A stretch of DNA of 64,000 bases. Source: Salinibacter pepae (GTDB lineage Bacteria; Bacteroidota; Rhodothermia; Rhodothermales; Salinibacteraceae). Numbering within the stretch: the first letter of the stretch is position 1; each line of letters begins with the position of its first letter. Where the stretch lies: the NCBI RefSeq assembly GCF_947077775.1, contig NZ_CAMTTE010000001.1, positions 3,128,501-3,192,500 of the forward strand, written 5' to 3'. Position numbers and translations under genes: made by a program. Positions 8,481-16,939 of the stretch are shown here, piece after piece. Under the pieces are notes generated by a model that was not told the DNA's origin, did not search any database, and saw only the letters and a program-made list of their open reading frames with translations.

Positions 8481-8819
8481 ATGACTGAGGGTTTTCCGCG
8501 ACGCGCGCTTGGGGCACCGGCTGAGCCGGACGTTCAGCCGGCCCCGCCGGAGGTGGAAGAAGCCGGCCGGGAGGAAGAGGACGAGGGGACCGACGAGCCC
8601 TGGTTTGTCATCCTCTTCAATGACGAAGTCCACACCTTCGAGGAGGTCATTGGGCAGTTGGTGAAGGCCACGGGGTGCAGCCGCAGTGAGGCCGAGGACA
8701 TGGCCTGGACGGTCCACAATGAGGGCAAGGCAACCGTCTACGAAGGCACGTTTGAGGAGTGCTTCGAGGTGCAGAGCGTGCTGAAGGAGATTCAACTCGT
8801 GACGGAAATTCAGGGGTAG
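8481..8819 (+). CDS. clpS: ATP-dependent Clp protease adaptor ClpS
   Basis: ClpS delivers N-degron substrates to ClpA/ClpC-ClpP. The 112-residue protein has a flexible acidic N-terminal tail (about 35 residues) and then the ClpS fold: WFVILFNDEVHTFEEVIGQL, a central HNEGKATVYEGTFEEC segment and a final EIQLVTEI strand. The frame is open for some distance upstream through purS, but the ATG at 8481 gives the normal length. It is convergent with the propeller lipoprotein, 16 bases away. Confidence 0.92.
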   Translation: MTEGFPRRALGAPAEPDVQPAPPEVEEAGREEEDEGTDEPWFVILFNDEVHTFEEVIGQLVKATGCSRSEAEDMAWTVHNEGKATVYEGTFEECFEVQSVLKEIQLVTEIQG

Positions 8820-8835
8820 GCCGTCCCGGTGGGGC

Positions 8836-10038
8836 CTACGAGGCGGGGCGGCGCCACACGTGAAGGAGGGTTTGAGGGGTGGGACGGGCGTAGCGGGTCG
8901 TTCCGTTCAGGGCCTTCACCCGCACGGAATCCGGGCCCGGCACCACCACCGAGCGATCGTCGAGCCAGCCCCACACCGCCCCGTCGACCCGGCCGAGGCG
9001 TCGGGTCTGCCCCTGTACCCGCACGGCGGCCTGCGAGGACGCGTCACCCCGGAGGGTAAAGGCGATGCGGTTGCCCGACGGCGACCACCGGGGATGCACC
9101 TGGTCGGCCCCAGTTTGGTCGGGAGGGACGAGGAAAGTGGGGCGCGAGCCGTCGTAGACCACCACCTGACGGTGGCCGGACGCCTCGACCCGTACATCGA
9201 GGGCCACCTCGTTCGTCTTTGGGGCCCACCGGTGGTGGCGAGCGTGGCGCTCGTTGCCAAACAGCGTTTCGGGATTGGTGCCGTCGGGGCCACTCAGGGC
9301 GAACGACGAGTCGGGCACGTACTCGCCGCGGTCCCGGTCGTACTCGAGCTCCCGGTGGATGTAGGCCATCTGTTGGCCGGTGGGTGCGTAGCGGAGGTGG
9401 TGCATGCGGCGTATGTCGAGCGAGGCCCGGGTGGCACAGTCGCCCGCGTCCACCACGTACAGGTTGTCGTCGGTTCGGGCGGCGAGCGCACCGTCCGGAA
9501 GCCAGTGGAGGACCTCGCGGACGCTGCTGCATCCCACGTCCCGAGTCGTGCCGTCGGGCGTCACCACCCGGAGCCCGCCGGGCCCACGCCCGCCGTCGTC
9601 GGTGGGGCGGTAGTACCCGACGGCGAGGCGCTCCTGGTTGGGATGCCAGGCCAGAGAGTAGGTGACCGCCGTCCCGGCCGCAGCGTGCACGCGGTGCGTC
9701 TGTTGTGTCGTCAGGTCCAGCAGCGTGAGGTGGGACGAGTCCGCCGTGGCGTAGCTGAAGGCAAGGTGCCGGCCGGACGGCGACACCGCCCGGGCCGGCT
9801 TGGCCGTGGCGCCCGCGACGAGGGTCCGGCTTTCATCGGTCCGTGCATCGTGCAACACCAGGCCGTCGGTCGGGGTTGTGTGCAGCAAAAAGAGGGACGG
9901 CCCCGAGGACACCGCTGGTCCGTTCGTCTCGGTCGTGGAGCCGGGCGGCTGTGAGGACGAACAGGCGACCCCGAGCCCCAAGACCCCGATCAATGCGCAC
10001 AGAACGAAGCCACGGGGCGCCGACGAGGGAAAATGCAT
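8836..10038 (-). CDS. Lipoprotein with a WD40/TolB-like beta-propeller
   Basis: The 400-residue protein begins with a lipoprotein signal (FVLCALIGVLGLGVAC, lipobox LGVAC at about 22-26), so it should be lipid-anchored in the periplasm or outer membrane. The mature part shows repeated propeller-blade features of the PD40 type: AVSPSGRHLAFSY, SLAWHPNQERLAVGYY, LRYAPTGQQMAYI and PRWSPSGNRIAFTL. TolB-type propellers mediate protein contacts, but this has no TolB N-terminal domain, and its job is unknown. It stands alone on its strand between clpS and the cold-shock gene. Confidence 0.75.
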   Translation of the reverse strand: MHFPSSAPRGFVLCALIGVLGLGVACSSSQPPGSTTETNGPAVSSGPSLFLLHTTPTDGLVLHDARTDESRTLVAGATAKPARAVSPSGRHLAFSYATADSSHLTLLDLTTQQTHRVHAAAGTAVTYSLAWHPNQERLAVGYYRPTDDGGRGPGGLRVVTPDGTTRDVGCSSVREVLHWLPDGALAARTDDNLYVVDAGDCATRASLDIRRMHHLRYAPTGQQMAYIHRELEYDRDRGEYVPDSSFALSGPDGTNPETLFGNERHARHHRWAPKTNEVALDVRVEASGHRQVVVYDGSRPTFLVPPDQTGADQVHPRWSPSGNRIAFTLRGDASSQAAVRVQGQTRRLGRVDGAVWGWLDDRSVVVPGPDSVRVKALNGTTRYARPTPQTLLHVWRRPAS

Positions 10039-10321
10039 AAATCGAAATGGACCGATGGAGCGCGGAACGGGCGGAAGGCCGGCACAAACCTAGCAGGACG
10101 AGCCGTGAAGGTCAGACGAAGCCTCCAGGCGGCCTCATTCCGCTCAGGTCAACGCCGAAATCGGGACGGAGGGCGTTCCAAAAGCGTTCCACATGGCCGC
10201 AGAACAAGTGCGAAGAGGTCGCATAAAAGACCGGTGTAAATAAAATTCCGGGTCCTTTTCCCCTGTGGAGAGGGAGTCGGAGGTCCGCTGATCGCGAACA
10301 TGAGAAGATCTTAACTGAGTT

Positions 10322-10531
10322 ATGGAGACAGGAACCGTCAAGTGGTTTAGCCCTGCCGAAGGATATGGATTCGTTGAGCCCGACAACGGGGAGGACGATG
10401 TTTTCCTCCACCACAGTGAGGTGCCCGACGAAGACCTGGAAGAAGGCGACCGTCTCGAGTTCGAAATCGAAGAGACGGAGAAGGGGCTGAACGCCGTCAA
10501 CATTGAGGCCCTTACCGAGCCCGAGTGGTAA
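10322..10531 (+). CDS. Cold-shock-domain protein, very acidic
   Basis: A single cold-shock domain of 69 residues with the normal start (TGTVKWFSPAEGYGF), RNP1-like EGYGFVEP and RNP2-like VFLHHS. Such proteins bind single-stranded RNA/DNA and act as RNA chaperones. It is strikingly acidic: 22 Asp/Glu against 3 Lys/Arg. The lysine that normally precedes the RNP1 glycine (KGYGF or KGFGF) is replaced by glutamate. This fits salt-in adaptation. A 283-base gap to the divergent gene upstream leaves room for a long 5' leader, and a strong terminator follows 20 bases after the stop. Confidence 0.93.
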   Translation: METGTVKWFSPAEGYGFVEPDNGEDDVFLHHSEVPDEDLEEGDRLEFEIEETEKGLNAVNIEALTEPEW

Positions 10532-10551
10532 GCTCGGCCCGGTCCACCCGA

Positions 10552-10586
10552 ATGCCCCTGAGCGTCCTGCTCAGGGGCATTTTTTT
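10552..10586 (+). terminator. Intrinsic terminator after the cold-shock gene
   Basis: A perfect 12-bp stem (10552-10563 with 10569-10580, ATGCCCCTGAGC and its complement) with a five-base loop runs into a seven-T tract (10580-10586). It is a textbook rho-independent terminator and one of the few clear ones in the window. Confidence 0.93.
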
Positions 10587-11439
10587 GTTTGGGGGCTTTG
10601 TGAGGTGCGGCTCGACCAGGGGCCCTGGAGCATCCAGGAGTCTTCTCTGAACCCCTGGGACCTGCGCCCCCTCCGTCAGGAAAGGGGACCCGTATCCCCC
10701 GATCTCGTGGCGTCAAGGTCCCGAGGGGCGCTGGGGCGTGGCTCCTGACTGTTCTCGGTTTCGGTCCCGGGACGAGTGCGCCTCGCCCACACAACGCAGA
10801 AGCGCCTCGATGCATGCCGATCCGGCCTCCCCAGACGTACGTGGCCGCGACGCATCCCACAGACTGTGTCCCGAATGTCCCCGCACGCCGATTGGCGTAG
10901 GGTGGGGCAGCCGCCGTGTGCGCGTGCCCGGCAGTCTCCGCCGATCAATCAGTCTAGCGCCTCCGCCCCGCCCTGCGCAGCGAGCCGTCCGGCTGCGCAC
11001 GAGCCCGAGCCCTGGACGTCCGTCCGCGGCTGCGATTCTACTTCCGAACCCGCGTCGTGGGCGACCGGGGGGAGGAGGGGGACCGCACGTCCCGGAACCG
11101 GCGACTCAGAAAATCAAAGTTCCGCCCGATCGACGCGCCGAGGGCGGCCTCTAGGTCGCGCACGTGGTGCGTGTGGACGGGCGGGTTGGAGCGCTGAGTC
11201 TCCGTGTCGCGCCGGAAGGGGGATCGGAAGAGCGAAGAAGAGCTTTTCATAAAGAGTGCCTATCGGTGTCGTATTGACGTATCCTGTGTCCGTTCGCACA
11301 ATAATTTATCCGATAGGCTTATTCATGTTCCTCATCGGACTTTGAAATCCCCAGCGCCATACTCGTGACTGAATTGAAACACACAAAACTCAAATGACTT
11401 TAGGATTCGCGTTTTGAGTGCAAAATCGCTCACCCTGAT
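10587..11439. other. Long non-coding stretch ending in an AT-rich patch
   Basis: I recognise no gene in these about 850 bases. The ORFs present are Arg/Pro-rich and unlike the acidic proteins of this genome. The last 190 bases (about 11250-11439) are clearly richer in A/T than the surroundings and hold inverted repeats in front of the small gene at 11440. No tRNA, transposase or ncRNA signature was seen. Confidence 0.6.
11388..11429 (+). promoter_or_regulatory. Overlapping inverted repeats before the small HTH-like gene
   Basis: Two dyads are visible within 60 bases of the ATG at 11440. ACTCAAA (11388-11394) pairs with TTTGAGT (11413-11419), and GCGTTTT (11409-11415) pairs with AAAATCGC (11422-11429, one extra T). 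They could be operators for the following protein acting on its own gene; this is inference. Confidence 0.35.
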
Positions 11440-11640
11440 ATGACCATCAACGAGCTGCAGTCTCTGAAGCCGTACCTGAAGATCTCGGCGCTGGCCGACG
11501 AGATTGAGGGCATCAACAAGCACACGTTGCTCTCGAAGGTGCGGCGGGGCACCGAGCTCACGATCGTGGAAAGCGACAAGCTCGAGGCAAAGCTGGGTGA
11601 GGTGATGACCCACGCCGGGTTTTCGCTTGCGCGCGAGTGA
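11440..11640 (+). CDS. Small helix-turn-helix-like protein of unknown function
   Basis: A 66-residue protein, MTINELQSLKPYLKISALAD at the start. The segment ISALADEIEGINKHTLLSKVRRG has the spacing of a helix-turn-helix, with a turn around GINKHT and a basic second helix, followed by a charged helix VESDKLEAKLGEVM. It could be a small DNA-binding regulator or an antitoxin/phage-type repressor. There is no partner gene next to it: dapD is convergent. It sits at the edge of an AT-rich patch, which hints at acquired DNA. Confidence 0.55.
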   Translation: MTINELQSLKPYLKISALADEIEGINKHTLLSKVRRGTELTIVESDKLEAKLGEVMTHAGFSLARE

Positions 11641-11647
11641 CTCCCGG

Positions 11648-11669
11648 GGAGCGGGTGCGCACCCGCTCC
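11648..11669. terminator. Perfect 22-base palindrome between convergent genes
   Basis: GGAGCGGGTG at 11648-11657 is mirrored exactly at 11660-11669 around a central CG. It lies 7 bases after the stop of the small gene at 11440 and 124 bases beyond the dapD stop on the other strand. No T-tract follows on either side, so it may be a bidirectional terminator of the weak kind or simply an RNA-stabilising hairpin. Confidence 0.5.
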
Positions 11670-11793
11670 GTACGGTGGGGGGCAGGCAAAAGGCGGATGC
11701 CCTTGATCGGTGAGCGTGCCCGCCGAGCGAAGGCCCTTCGGCCAAGCCCGGAGGCACAGTCGACGCTCGGGAAAAGGGGAAAGCTCTCCGGGG

Positions 11794-12636
11794 CTACCGG
11801 AGCGCGTCCTCCAGAACCGTGGCGGCGTCGGTGTCGGCGTCCCGATACTTCACGATGACGGGGGTCGAGAGGGAGAGGCCGTGCTCCTCTCCGAACGCCG
11901 AGTCGACGGACCGGGAGCCCGGCACGACCACGGCATTCTCGGGCACGACCAGCGGCTCGTCGTCGGAGGCGGTGTGTACCGTCTCCTCCGCGAGGTCGTA
12001 CAGTCGGGTGGAGGAGGTGAGGGTGACGCCTGCGGCCAGCACGGCCCCGGCCCGCACGATGCAGCCCTCGTAGAGGCCCGCGTTGCCCCCAACGAAGACA
12101 TCGTCCTCCACGATCACCGGGGTGGCGTGTACGGGCTCCAGTACCCCCCCAACCTGGGCGGAGGCGGACAGGTGCACCCGCTTGCCGATCTGGGCACAGC
12201 TTCCCACCAGGGCGTGGGAGTCGATCATGGTCTCTGCGTCGACGTACGCCCCCACGTTGACGTACATCGGGGGCATGCAGACCACCCCGGGCGCCACGTA
12301 CGCCCCGGTCCGGATCGCCGAGCCGCCGGGCACGAGCCGCACGTTGTCGGCCTTGCGGAGCGGCTTGACCGGGAACGTGTTCTTGTCGTAGAACGGGAAC
12401 CGGTCGCCCGAGTAGTCGACGGTGCGGCCGATCCGGAAGCCCAGAAGGATGCCTTCCTTCACCCATTCGTTGGCGTGCCAGGTGCCGTCGTCGGCGGGGG
12501 CGGCGGCACGCACCTCGCCGGCGTTAAGGGCCTGTACGAGATCGGCCACGGCGTCGCCGGCGGCCCCCCGGTCCACGCCCGAGGGCTCTTTGGACTGTGC
12601 CACCAGCGATTCGATGCGGTCTTGTAGGTCGGTCAT
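11794..12636 (-). CDS. dapD: 2,3,4,5-tetrahydropyridine-2,6-dicarboxylate N-succinyltransferase
   Basis: DapD transfers succinyl from succinyl-CoA to tetrahydrodipicolinate in lysine/diaminopimelate synthesis. The 280-residue protein has the N-terminal helical region (MTDLQDRIESLVAQS), then the left-handed beta-helix of hexapeptide repeats (GAYVAPGVVCMPPMYVNVGA, VGSCAQIGKRVHLSASAQ, VIVEDDVFVGGNAGLYEG). The ATG read from 12636 gives the usual N-terminus; the frame runs 29 codons further upstream but that part is unlike the family. It is divergent from the small lipoprotein gene. Confidence 0.95.
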   Translation of the reverse strand: MTDLQDRIESLVAQSKEPSGVDRGAAGDAVADLVQALNAGEVRAAAPADDGTWHANEWVKEGILLGFRIGRTVDYSGDRFPFYDKNTFPVKPLRKADNVRLVPGGSAIRTGAYVAPGVVCMPPMYVNVGAYVDAETMIDSHALVGSCAQIGKRVHLSASAQVGGVLEPVHATPVIVEDDVFVGGNAGLYEGCIVRAGAVLAAGVTLTSSTRLYDLAEETVHTASDDEPLVVPENAVVVPGSRSVDSAFGEEHGLSLSTPVIVKYRDADTDAATVLEDALR

Positions 12637-12759
12637 GCGTCGGAAACCAGTGTGTGGACAGACGATGAGGGCAAATCGTCCTCGTTGCGCGCATTCACCA
12701 TGAAGCTCCGAAGCGATAGACACATTGTAAACCCGTACCCCGTAGCATTTTTTGTGCAG

Positions 12760-12791
12760 AACGCCTTTTGGCCCCTGGTGACAGGGGCGTT
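12760..12791 (+). promoter_or_regulatory. Alternative hairpins in the leader of the small lipoprotein gene
   Basis: GCCCCT (12771-12776) can pair with AGGGGC (12783-12788), while AACGCC (12760-12765) can instead pair with GGCGTT (12786-12791). The two structures exclude each other and lie 35 bases before the ATG at 12826. A regulatory role is only a possibility. Confidence 0.3.
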
Positions 12792-12825
12792 ATGCGCTCG
12801 CGTCTCACCAAGTTCACCGTCGTCC

Positions 12826-12984
12826 ATGAAACGATCGCTCGTATTTGCGGCCCTTCTTCTCTGTGCCAGCCTCACCTCGTGCCAGTGTGCCGACCAGCCC
12901 GACGTGGGGCCGGTGGAGGGCGAGGATGAGCAGGCCCATCGGATTCAGACCGAGACCGCGGCAGACCGGGGCCGGATCGCGTAG
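12826..12984 (+). CDS. Small lipoprotein
   Basis: The ATG at 12826 opens a 52-residue protein with a clear lipoprotein signal: MKRS, hydrophobic LVFAALLLCASL, then the lipobox LTSC with Cys at residue 19. The mature part is only about 34 residues, acidic (VGPVEGEDEQ), and has no recognisable domain. It lies 67 bases before dnaG on the same strand. The function is unknown; the signal is the only evidence that it is a gene. Confidence 0.55.
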   Translation: MKRSLVFAALLLCASLTSCQCADQPDVGPVEGEDEQAHRIQTETAADRGRIA

Positions 12985-13051
12985 AAAAGCCCCCCGGCCA
13001 CGCTTCTAATCCACATGTGTGCCGTGTCTCCTGCAAGGTGCTTCCCCAGTC

Positions 13052-15019
13052 ATGGCCATCCCGGACGAAAAAATTGAAGAGGTCCGCACCGCGGTCGACC
13101 TCGTGGAGGTGGCGGAGGACTACGTTCAACTGAAGCAGAGCGGGTCGCGGTACATGGGGCTTTGCCCGTTCCACAACGAGGACACCCCCTCCTTCAGTGT
13201 CGACCCGGACCAGAACCTCTACTACTGCTTCGGCTGCCAGAATGGAGGGGATGCCTTCAAGTTTGTTCAGGAGATCGAGGGGGTCGGGTTTTTGGAAAGC
13301 GTGCGGATGCTGGCCGACCGGTACGGCGTTCCGCTGCCGGAGGAGGAGACCGACCCCGACGCGGCCAACGAGCGCGAGGCCGTTCTGCACGCCCTGCGCT
13401 TCGCGGCCCGCTTCTTCTATCGCCAGCTCACACAGTCCGACCGGGGGCGGCCCGCGCTCGACTACCTCCGTCGGCGCGGCTTCACCCCGCAGACCATCAA
13501 GCAGTTTGGGCTCGGCTACGCCCCCGACGAGTGGGACGCCCTGTTGACGGTCGCGGAGGAGGAGCAGATCGACCGGGAGACGCTCGAAAAGGCGGGGCTC
13601 ATTATCGAGCGCAACGACGGGAGCGGGTACTACGACCGGTATCGGGGGCGGATCATCTTTCCCATTTTCTCTCACATCGGCAAGGTGCTGGCCTTCGCCG
13701 GGCGCATCCTCGATCCCGACGACGAGCGCGACCAGCCGAAGTACATCAACTCGCCGGAGACGGAGGTTTACCACAAGAAGGAGGTGCTGTACGGCCTGCA
13801 CCAGGCCAAGCAGGCCATCCGCAAGACCGACGAGGTGCTGCTCGTGGAGGGGTACACGGACGTGATTAGTCTGTCGCAGGCCGGGGTGGGAAACGTCGTC
13901 GCCTCCAGCGGCACGGCCCTCACCGAGCAGCAGGTCGGCACGCTCGACCGGTACGCCAAGCGGGCGGTGATGCTCTACGACGCCGACGAGGCAGGGGAGC
14001 GGGCGGCCCTGCGGGGAATGGAGCGTGTTCTGGAGGCGGGACTGGGGGCCTACGCCGTAGAACTTCCCGCGGGCAACGACCCGGACGAGTACGTGCAGGA
14101 GCACGGGGGCGACGCCTTTTCCGACTACGTTCAGGAGCACCGGCAGGACCTTCCGTCGTTCGCCTACCAGCGGGCCCGCCGCAACGGGGTCCTAGAGACC
14201 CCAGAGGATCGGGTGGAGGTTCAGCGCGAGATTATCGAGTCGGTCGCCCGGATTCCGGACCCGAATCTCCGGCGCGAGTACGTGGCCCACACGAGTGACG
14301 TGACGGGCGTGCCGGACTCGGACCTGTTCCGCATGCTGGAGGCGGAACGGGAGCAGATGGAGCGCCGGGCCCAGCGGCGACGAAAGCGAGAGCAAAAGCG
14401 TCAGCAGAGACAGGCGGAGGAGGGCGCGTCGCCATCGGGGGAGCAGGCCGCCCCGCCCGACCGGAACGGCGCGTCGCCCCCGCCTCCCAGCTCCACGACC
14501 GGAAAGACGGCGTCCGGCCCCGTGCTGCTCCCGGAAGAGCAGGTGCTGTTTCGCCTCATGTTGGAGAACGGGCGTCGCATGGTGAGTCTCGTGCTGGGGC
14601 ACATGGCACTGGACGAGTTTTCGGAGGGGGCGCCCCGTGCCCTCGCAAAAGCCTTTACCGAGATGTACGAGGACGGCACGGTGCGGCCCCAGCAGATTCT
14701 CAATGGCAAGCACGGAGAGAGGCTTCAGCAACTCGGCGCGTCGGTCATGATGGACGAGCACGAGGCCTCCGAGCACTGGGCCCAGAAGGAGGACATCTCG
14801 GTGCCCCACCTCAACGACCGCCCCTACGAGGCGGCCCGGAGCGCGATGAAGTTTTTGAAGATGGACCGTGTCGACGAGGCCATCGAGACGGTCCGCGAGC
14901 GGATGTATCAGGCGAGCCAGCAGGGAGCGGACGAGGAGGTCCAGCGCCTACAGCAAAAGATGATGTCGCTGCAGGAACTCCGGAAGGGCATCAAGCGCGG
15001 TGAGTTTCTTGAGGACTGA
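13052..15019 (+). CDS. dnaG: DNA primase
   Basis: DnaG makes the RNA primers for replication. In 655 residues the N-terminal CHC2 zinc ribbon is complete (Cys38, His41, Cys59, Cys62 in CPFHNEDTPSF and YYCFGCQNGGDAF). The primase core follows (YYDRYRGRIIFPIFSHIGKV), then the TOPRIM domain with VLLVEGYTDVISL, ASSGTAL and the metal-binding YDADEAGERAA. A Gln/Arg-rich charged linker and a Ser/Pro-rich stretch (about 440-500) separate it from the C-terminal DnaB-interaction region. The ATG at 13052 gives the standard MAIPDEKIEEVR start; the frame extends 11 codons upstream without support. Confidence 0.97.
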   Translation: MAIPDEKIEEVRTAVDLVEVAEDYVQLKQSGSRYMGLCPFHNEDTPSFSVDPDQNLYYCFGCQNGGDAFKFVQEIEGVGFLESVRMLADRYGVPLPEEETDPDAANEREAVLHALRFAARFFYRQLTQSDRGRPALDYLRRRGFTPQTIKQFGLGYAPDEWDALLTVAEEEQIDRETLEKAGLIIERNDGSGYYDRYRGRIIFPIFSHIGKVLAFAGRILDPDDERDQPKYINSPETEVYHKKEVLYGLHQAKQAIRKTDEVLLVEGYTDVISLSQAGVGNVVASSGTALTEQQVGTLDRYAKRAVMLYDADEAGERAALRGMERVLEAGLGAYAVELPAGNDPDEYVQEHGGDAFSDYVQEHRQDLPSFAYQRARRNGVLETPEDRVEVQREIIESVARIPDPNLRREYVAHTSDVTGVPDSDLFRMLEAEREQMERRAQRRRKREQKRQQRQAEEGASPSGEQAAPPDRNGASPPPPSSTTGKTASGPVLLPEEQVLFRLMLENGRRMVSLVLGHMALDEFSEGAPRALAKAFTEMYEDGTVRPQQILNGKHGERLQQLGASVMMDEHEASEHWAQKEDISVPHLNDRPYEAARSAMKFLKMDRVDEAIETVRERMYQASQQGADEEVQRLQQKMMSLQELRKGIKRGEFLED

Positions 15020-15052
15020 GAGGCCGCCGTGCGACGCTTTCGCGCCGCGAGA

Positions 15053-16894
15053 CTATGGCCGCCGCCGGAGCGTATCGGGAACCGTGGGGACCGTGAACGA
15101 AAGGTCCGGGGGACGGCCCTCAAGCTTCATGCGGCCCGTGGCGCGGGTCGTCGCGTCGGCCAGGTCCTGCCAGGGACTGGACATCCAAAGCCGTCGGTGC
15201 GTGCCGATAATGCGAAGCTGGCGGCGGCGGTACCGGGTCGGGCGCTGTTCGGCCAGGGTCTCGAAGCGGTCGTGGAGTTGAAGCAGGCGCTCGCGGTTGC
15301 CCTCTGTGAAGCCGAAGTGGGCGATGTCGTCGACCAGGGCCTCGTACTGCCGGTCCCACCGGGTCACCTGGCCCGGGCGGGGCCCCGCGTAGGTGGAGGC
15401 GTCATAGCGGAAGGTGGCCGACGAGTTGAGGGACCGAATCCCCGCGGCGCGGAGCACATCGGGGGCTCCCAGCGGGAGGAAGAAGCGCACGGCCTTGCCG
15501 TCGACGGCGGAAACGAACCGCACGTTGCCGGCCTCCGGAATGGACCTGCGAGGGGAGGCCGGCAGGTCGATGTGGGGGTTCAGCGCGCGGAAGCGGTCGT
15601 ATGTCGTCCGGGCGGTGTCGGCGGCCGGCCCCCAATCGAACGACCGGGCCGTGGTGTCGAGGGGGGCGAGAAGATCGCGCAGCGCCACTGAGGTGCCCGG
15701 GTCCACCTGCAACCGGACGGCCTGGAGTGGGGGGGATTGGTCCACCGGGCGGTCGTCGCGGGCCGTGAGGGCGCCGTACGCGGCGGGGACGTAGCCGCGG
15801 GAGTCGCCGCCGAAGGTGGATCCGTCGCGCACCGTGTCGAAGCCCTCCGTCACCGCCCAGGCGTAGGCGTCCGCCACGGTCGAGGAGGCGGTAAAGTGAT
15901 CCGAGGTGTAAAACGCGCGGTACAGCTTAAAGATGTTGCCGGGCCCGGCGTGGTAGGCCGACAGGCCGGGTAGCTCGTGCCCCACGGCGTTGGCGTAGCC
16001 GCGTAGCAACAGGAAGGCGGGCTCCAACACGAGGAGGGGATTGCGCTCCTCCCGGACCCGCACCCAGGCGCCGGCCTCGGTCGGAAGCGTGTACTCGGTC
16101 ACGCCGCCCCGGCGCAGGATCCAGGGCAGCATCTGGTAGCGGCTCACGGCCCCCGCCGTCGACACGAGGTGATCCTGGTTGAACGTCTCAACGGTCCCAA
16201 TCTCCGTCGCGAGCAGGCTCAGTCCCAGGTGCTCGGCGAGTCGGCGCTCGTAGGCCCGGTAGGCCCGATCGCGCTCGTGGGCGGTTTCGACCTGATTGGC
16301 CCGTCCCCAGCGGACGATGATGTCGTCGAGGGGAACGCCGCGCCGCTCGTACTTGTCCACGAGCCGGTCCATCTCCTCGCGGCGCCGCTCATCGACCGTG
16401 TTCCAGTCTACGGGGGCGCCGTTTTCGTACGCGGCCCGGAGGTCCGTGAGCGCAAACAGCTCCAGCACCTCGTCCGTCCGGCGGTCGATGACCCGGATCG
16501 TGAAGTTGTCGTCGCGGGCCTGCCGGTGGACGTACTGGTCCAGCAGGTCGTGAAACTGCCGGAGGACATCCGGGGTGCGGGTCGCCGCGAGGGAGGCAGA
16601 CGGGGTGAAGTAGGGGGCGAGCTTCGTCGACGGATGCGAGGACCGGTCCGCCAGGGCCGGGGCCGTGCTCGCCTCCGACGAGGACGGGCCCTGAAGCAGG
16701 GCAGGAGGGAGGAATGAAAGGTCGGGGAGGACCTGGGACTGTCCGGGAGAAAACGGGGCGAGCGCACTCAGGACGACGAGCAGCGTCACGCCGCTGAGCA
16801 TGACGGCCGAGAGACGACGAATAAGCTGCGCGGCCCCGGGGGAGGACGCGTCGACGCCGTCGTCGGATTGGTCGGACCAGAAGGGAGGGCGCAT
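15053..16894 (-). CDS. Lytic-transglycosylase-like envelope protein
   Basis: A 613-residue protein with one N-terminal membrane helix (VMLSGVTLLVVLSALAPF, about 31-48) and an extracytoplasmic remainder. The middle contains an SLT/MltD-like core: an IGTVETFNQDHLVSTAGAV stretch, where the Glu would be catalytic, then SRYQMLPWILRR and SAYHAGPGNIFKLYRAF, matching the usual GAxGxxQ and AYNxGxG motifs in diverged form. Such enzymes cleave peptidoglycan glycan strands. The large C-terminal half matches nothing I know and has no LysM repeat. It is convergent with dnaG (33 bases) and starts 45 bases after the amidotransferase stop, so those two may be cotranscribed. Confidence 0.6.
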   Translation of the reverse strand: MRPPFWSDQSDDGVDASSPGAAQLIRRLSAVMLSGVTLLVVLSALAPFSPGQSQVLPDLSFLPPALLQGPSSSEASTAPALADRSSHPSTKLAPYFTPSASLAATRTPDVLRQFHDLLDQYVHRQARDDNFTIRVIDRRTDEVLELFALTDLRAAYENGAPVDWNTVDERRREEMDRLVDKYERRGVPLDDIIVRWGRANQVETAHERDRAYRAYERRLAEHLGLSLLATEIGTVETFNQDHLVSTAGAVSRYQMLPWILRRGGVTEYTLPTEAGAWVRVREERNPLLVLEPAFLLLRGYANAVGHELPGLSAYHAGPGNIFKLYRAFYTSDHFTASSTVADAYAWAVTEGFDTVRDGSTFGGDSRGYVPAAYGALTARDDRPVDQSPPLQAVRLQVDPGTSVALRDLLAPLDTTARSFDWGPAADTARTTYDRFRALNPHIDLPASPRRSIPEAGNVRFVSAVDGKAVRFFLPLGAPDVLRAAGIRSLNSSATFRYDASTYAGPRPGQVTRWDRQYEALVDDIAHFGFTEGNRERLLQLHDRFETLAEQRPTRYRRRQLRIIGTHRRLWMSSPWQDLADATTRATGRMKLEGRPPDLSFTVPTVPDTLRRRP

Positions 16895-16939
16895 AACAGT
16901 GCAGTCGTGAACATCGACGAGAAGCGAGGGCGCGGGACG

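Noticed and set aside
11038-11250. A 70-codon minus-strand ORF before the small HTH-like gene
   Set aside because: The product is Arg/Ser-rich and basic, unlike proteins of this genome, has no domain, and overlaps other equally weak frames.
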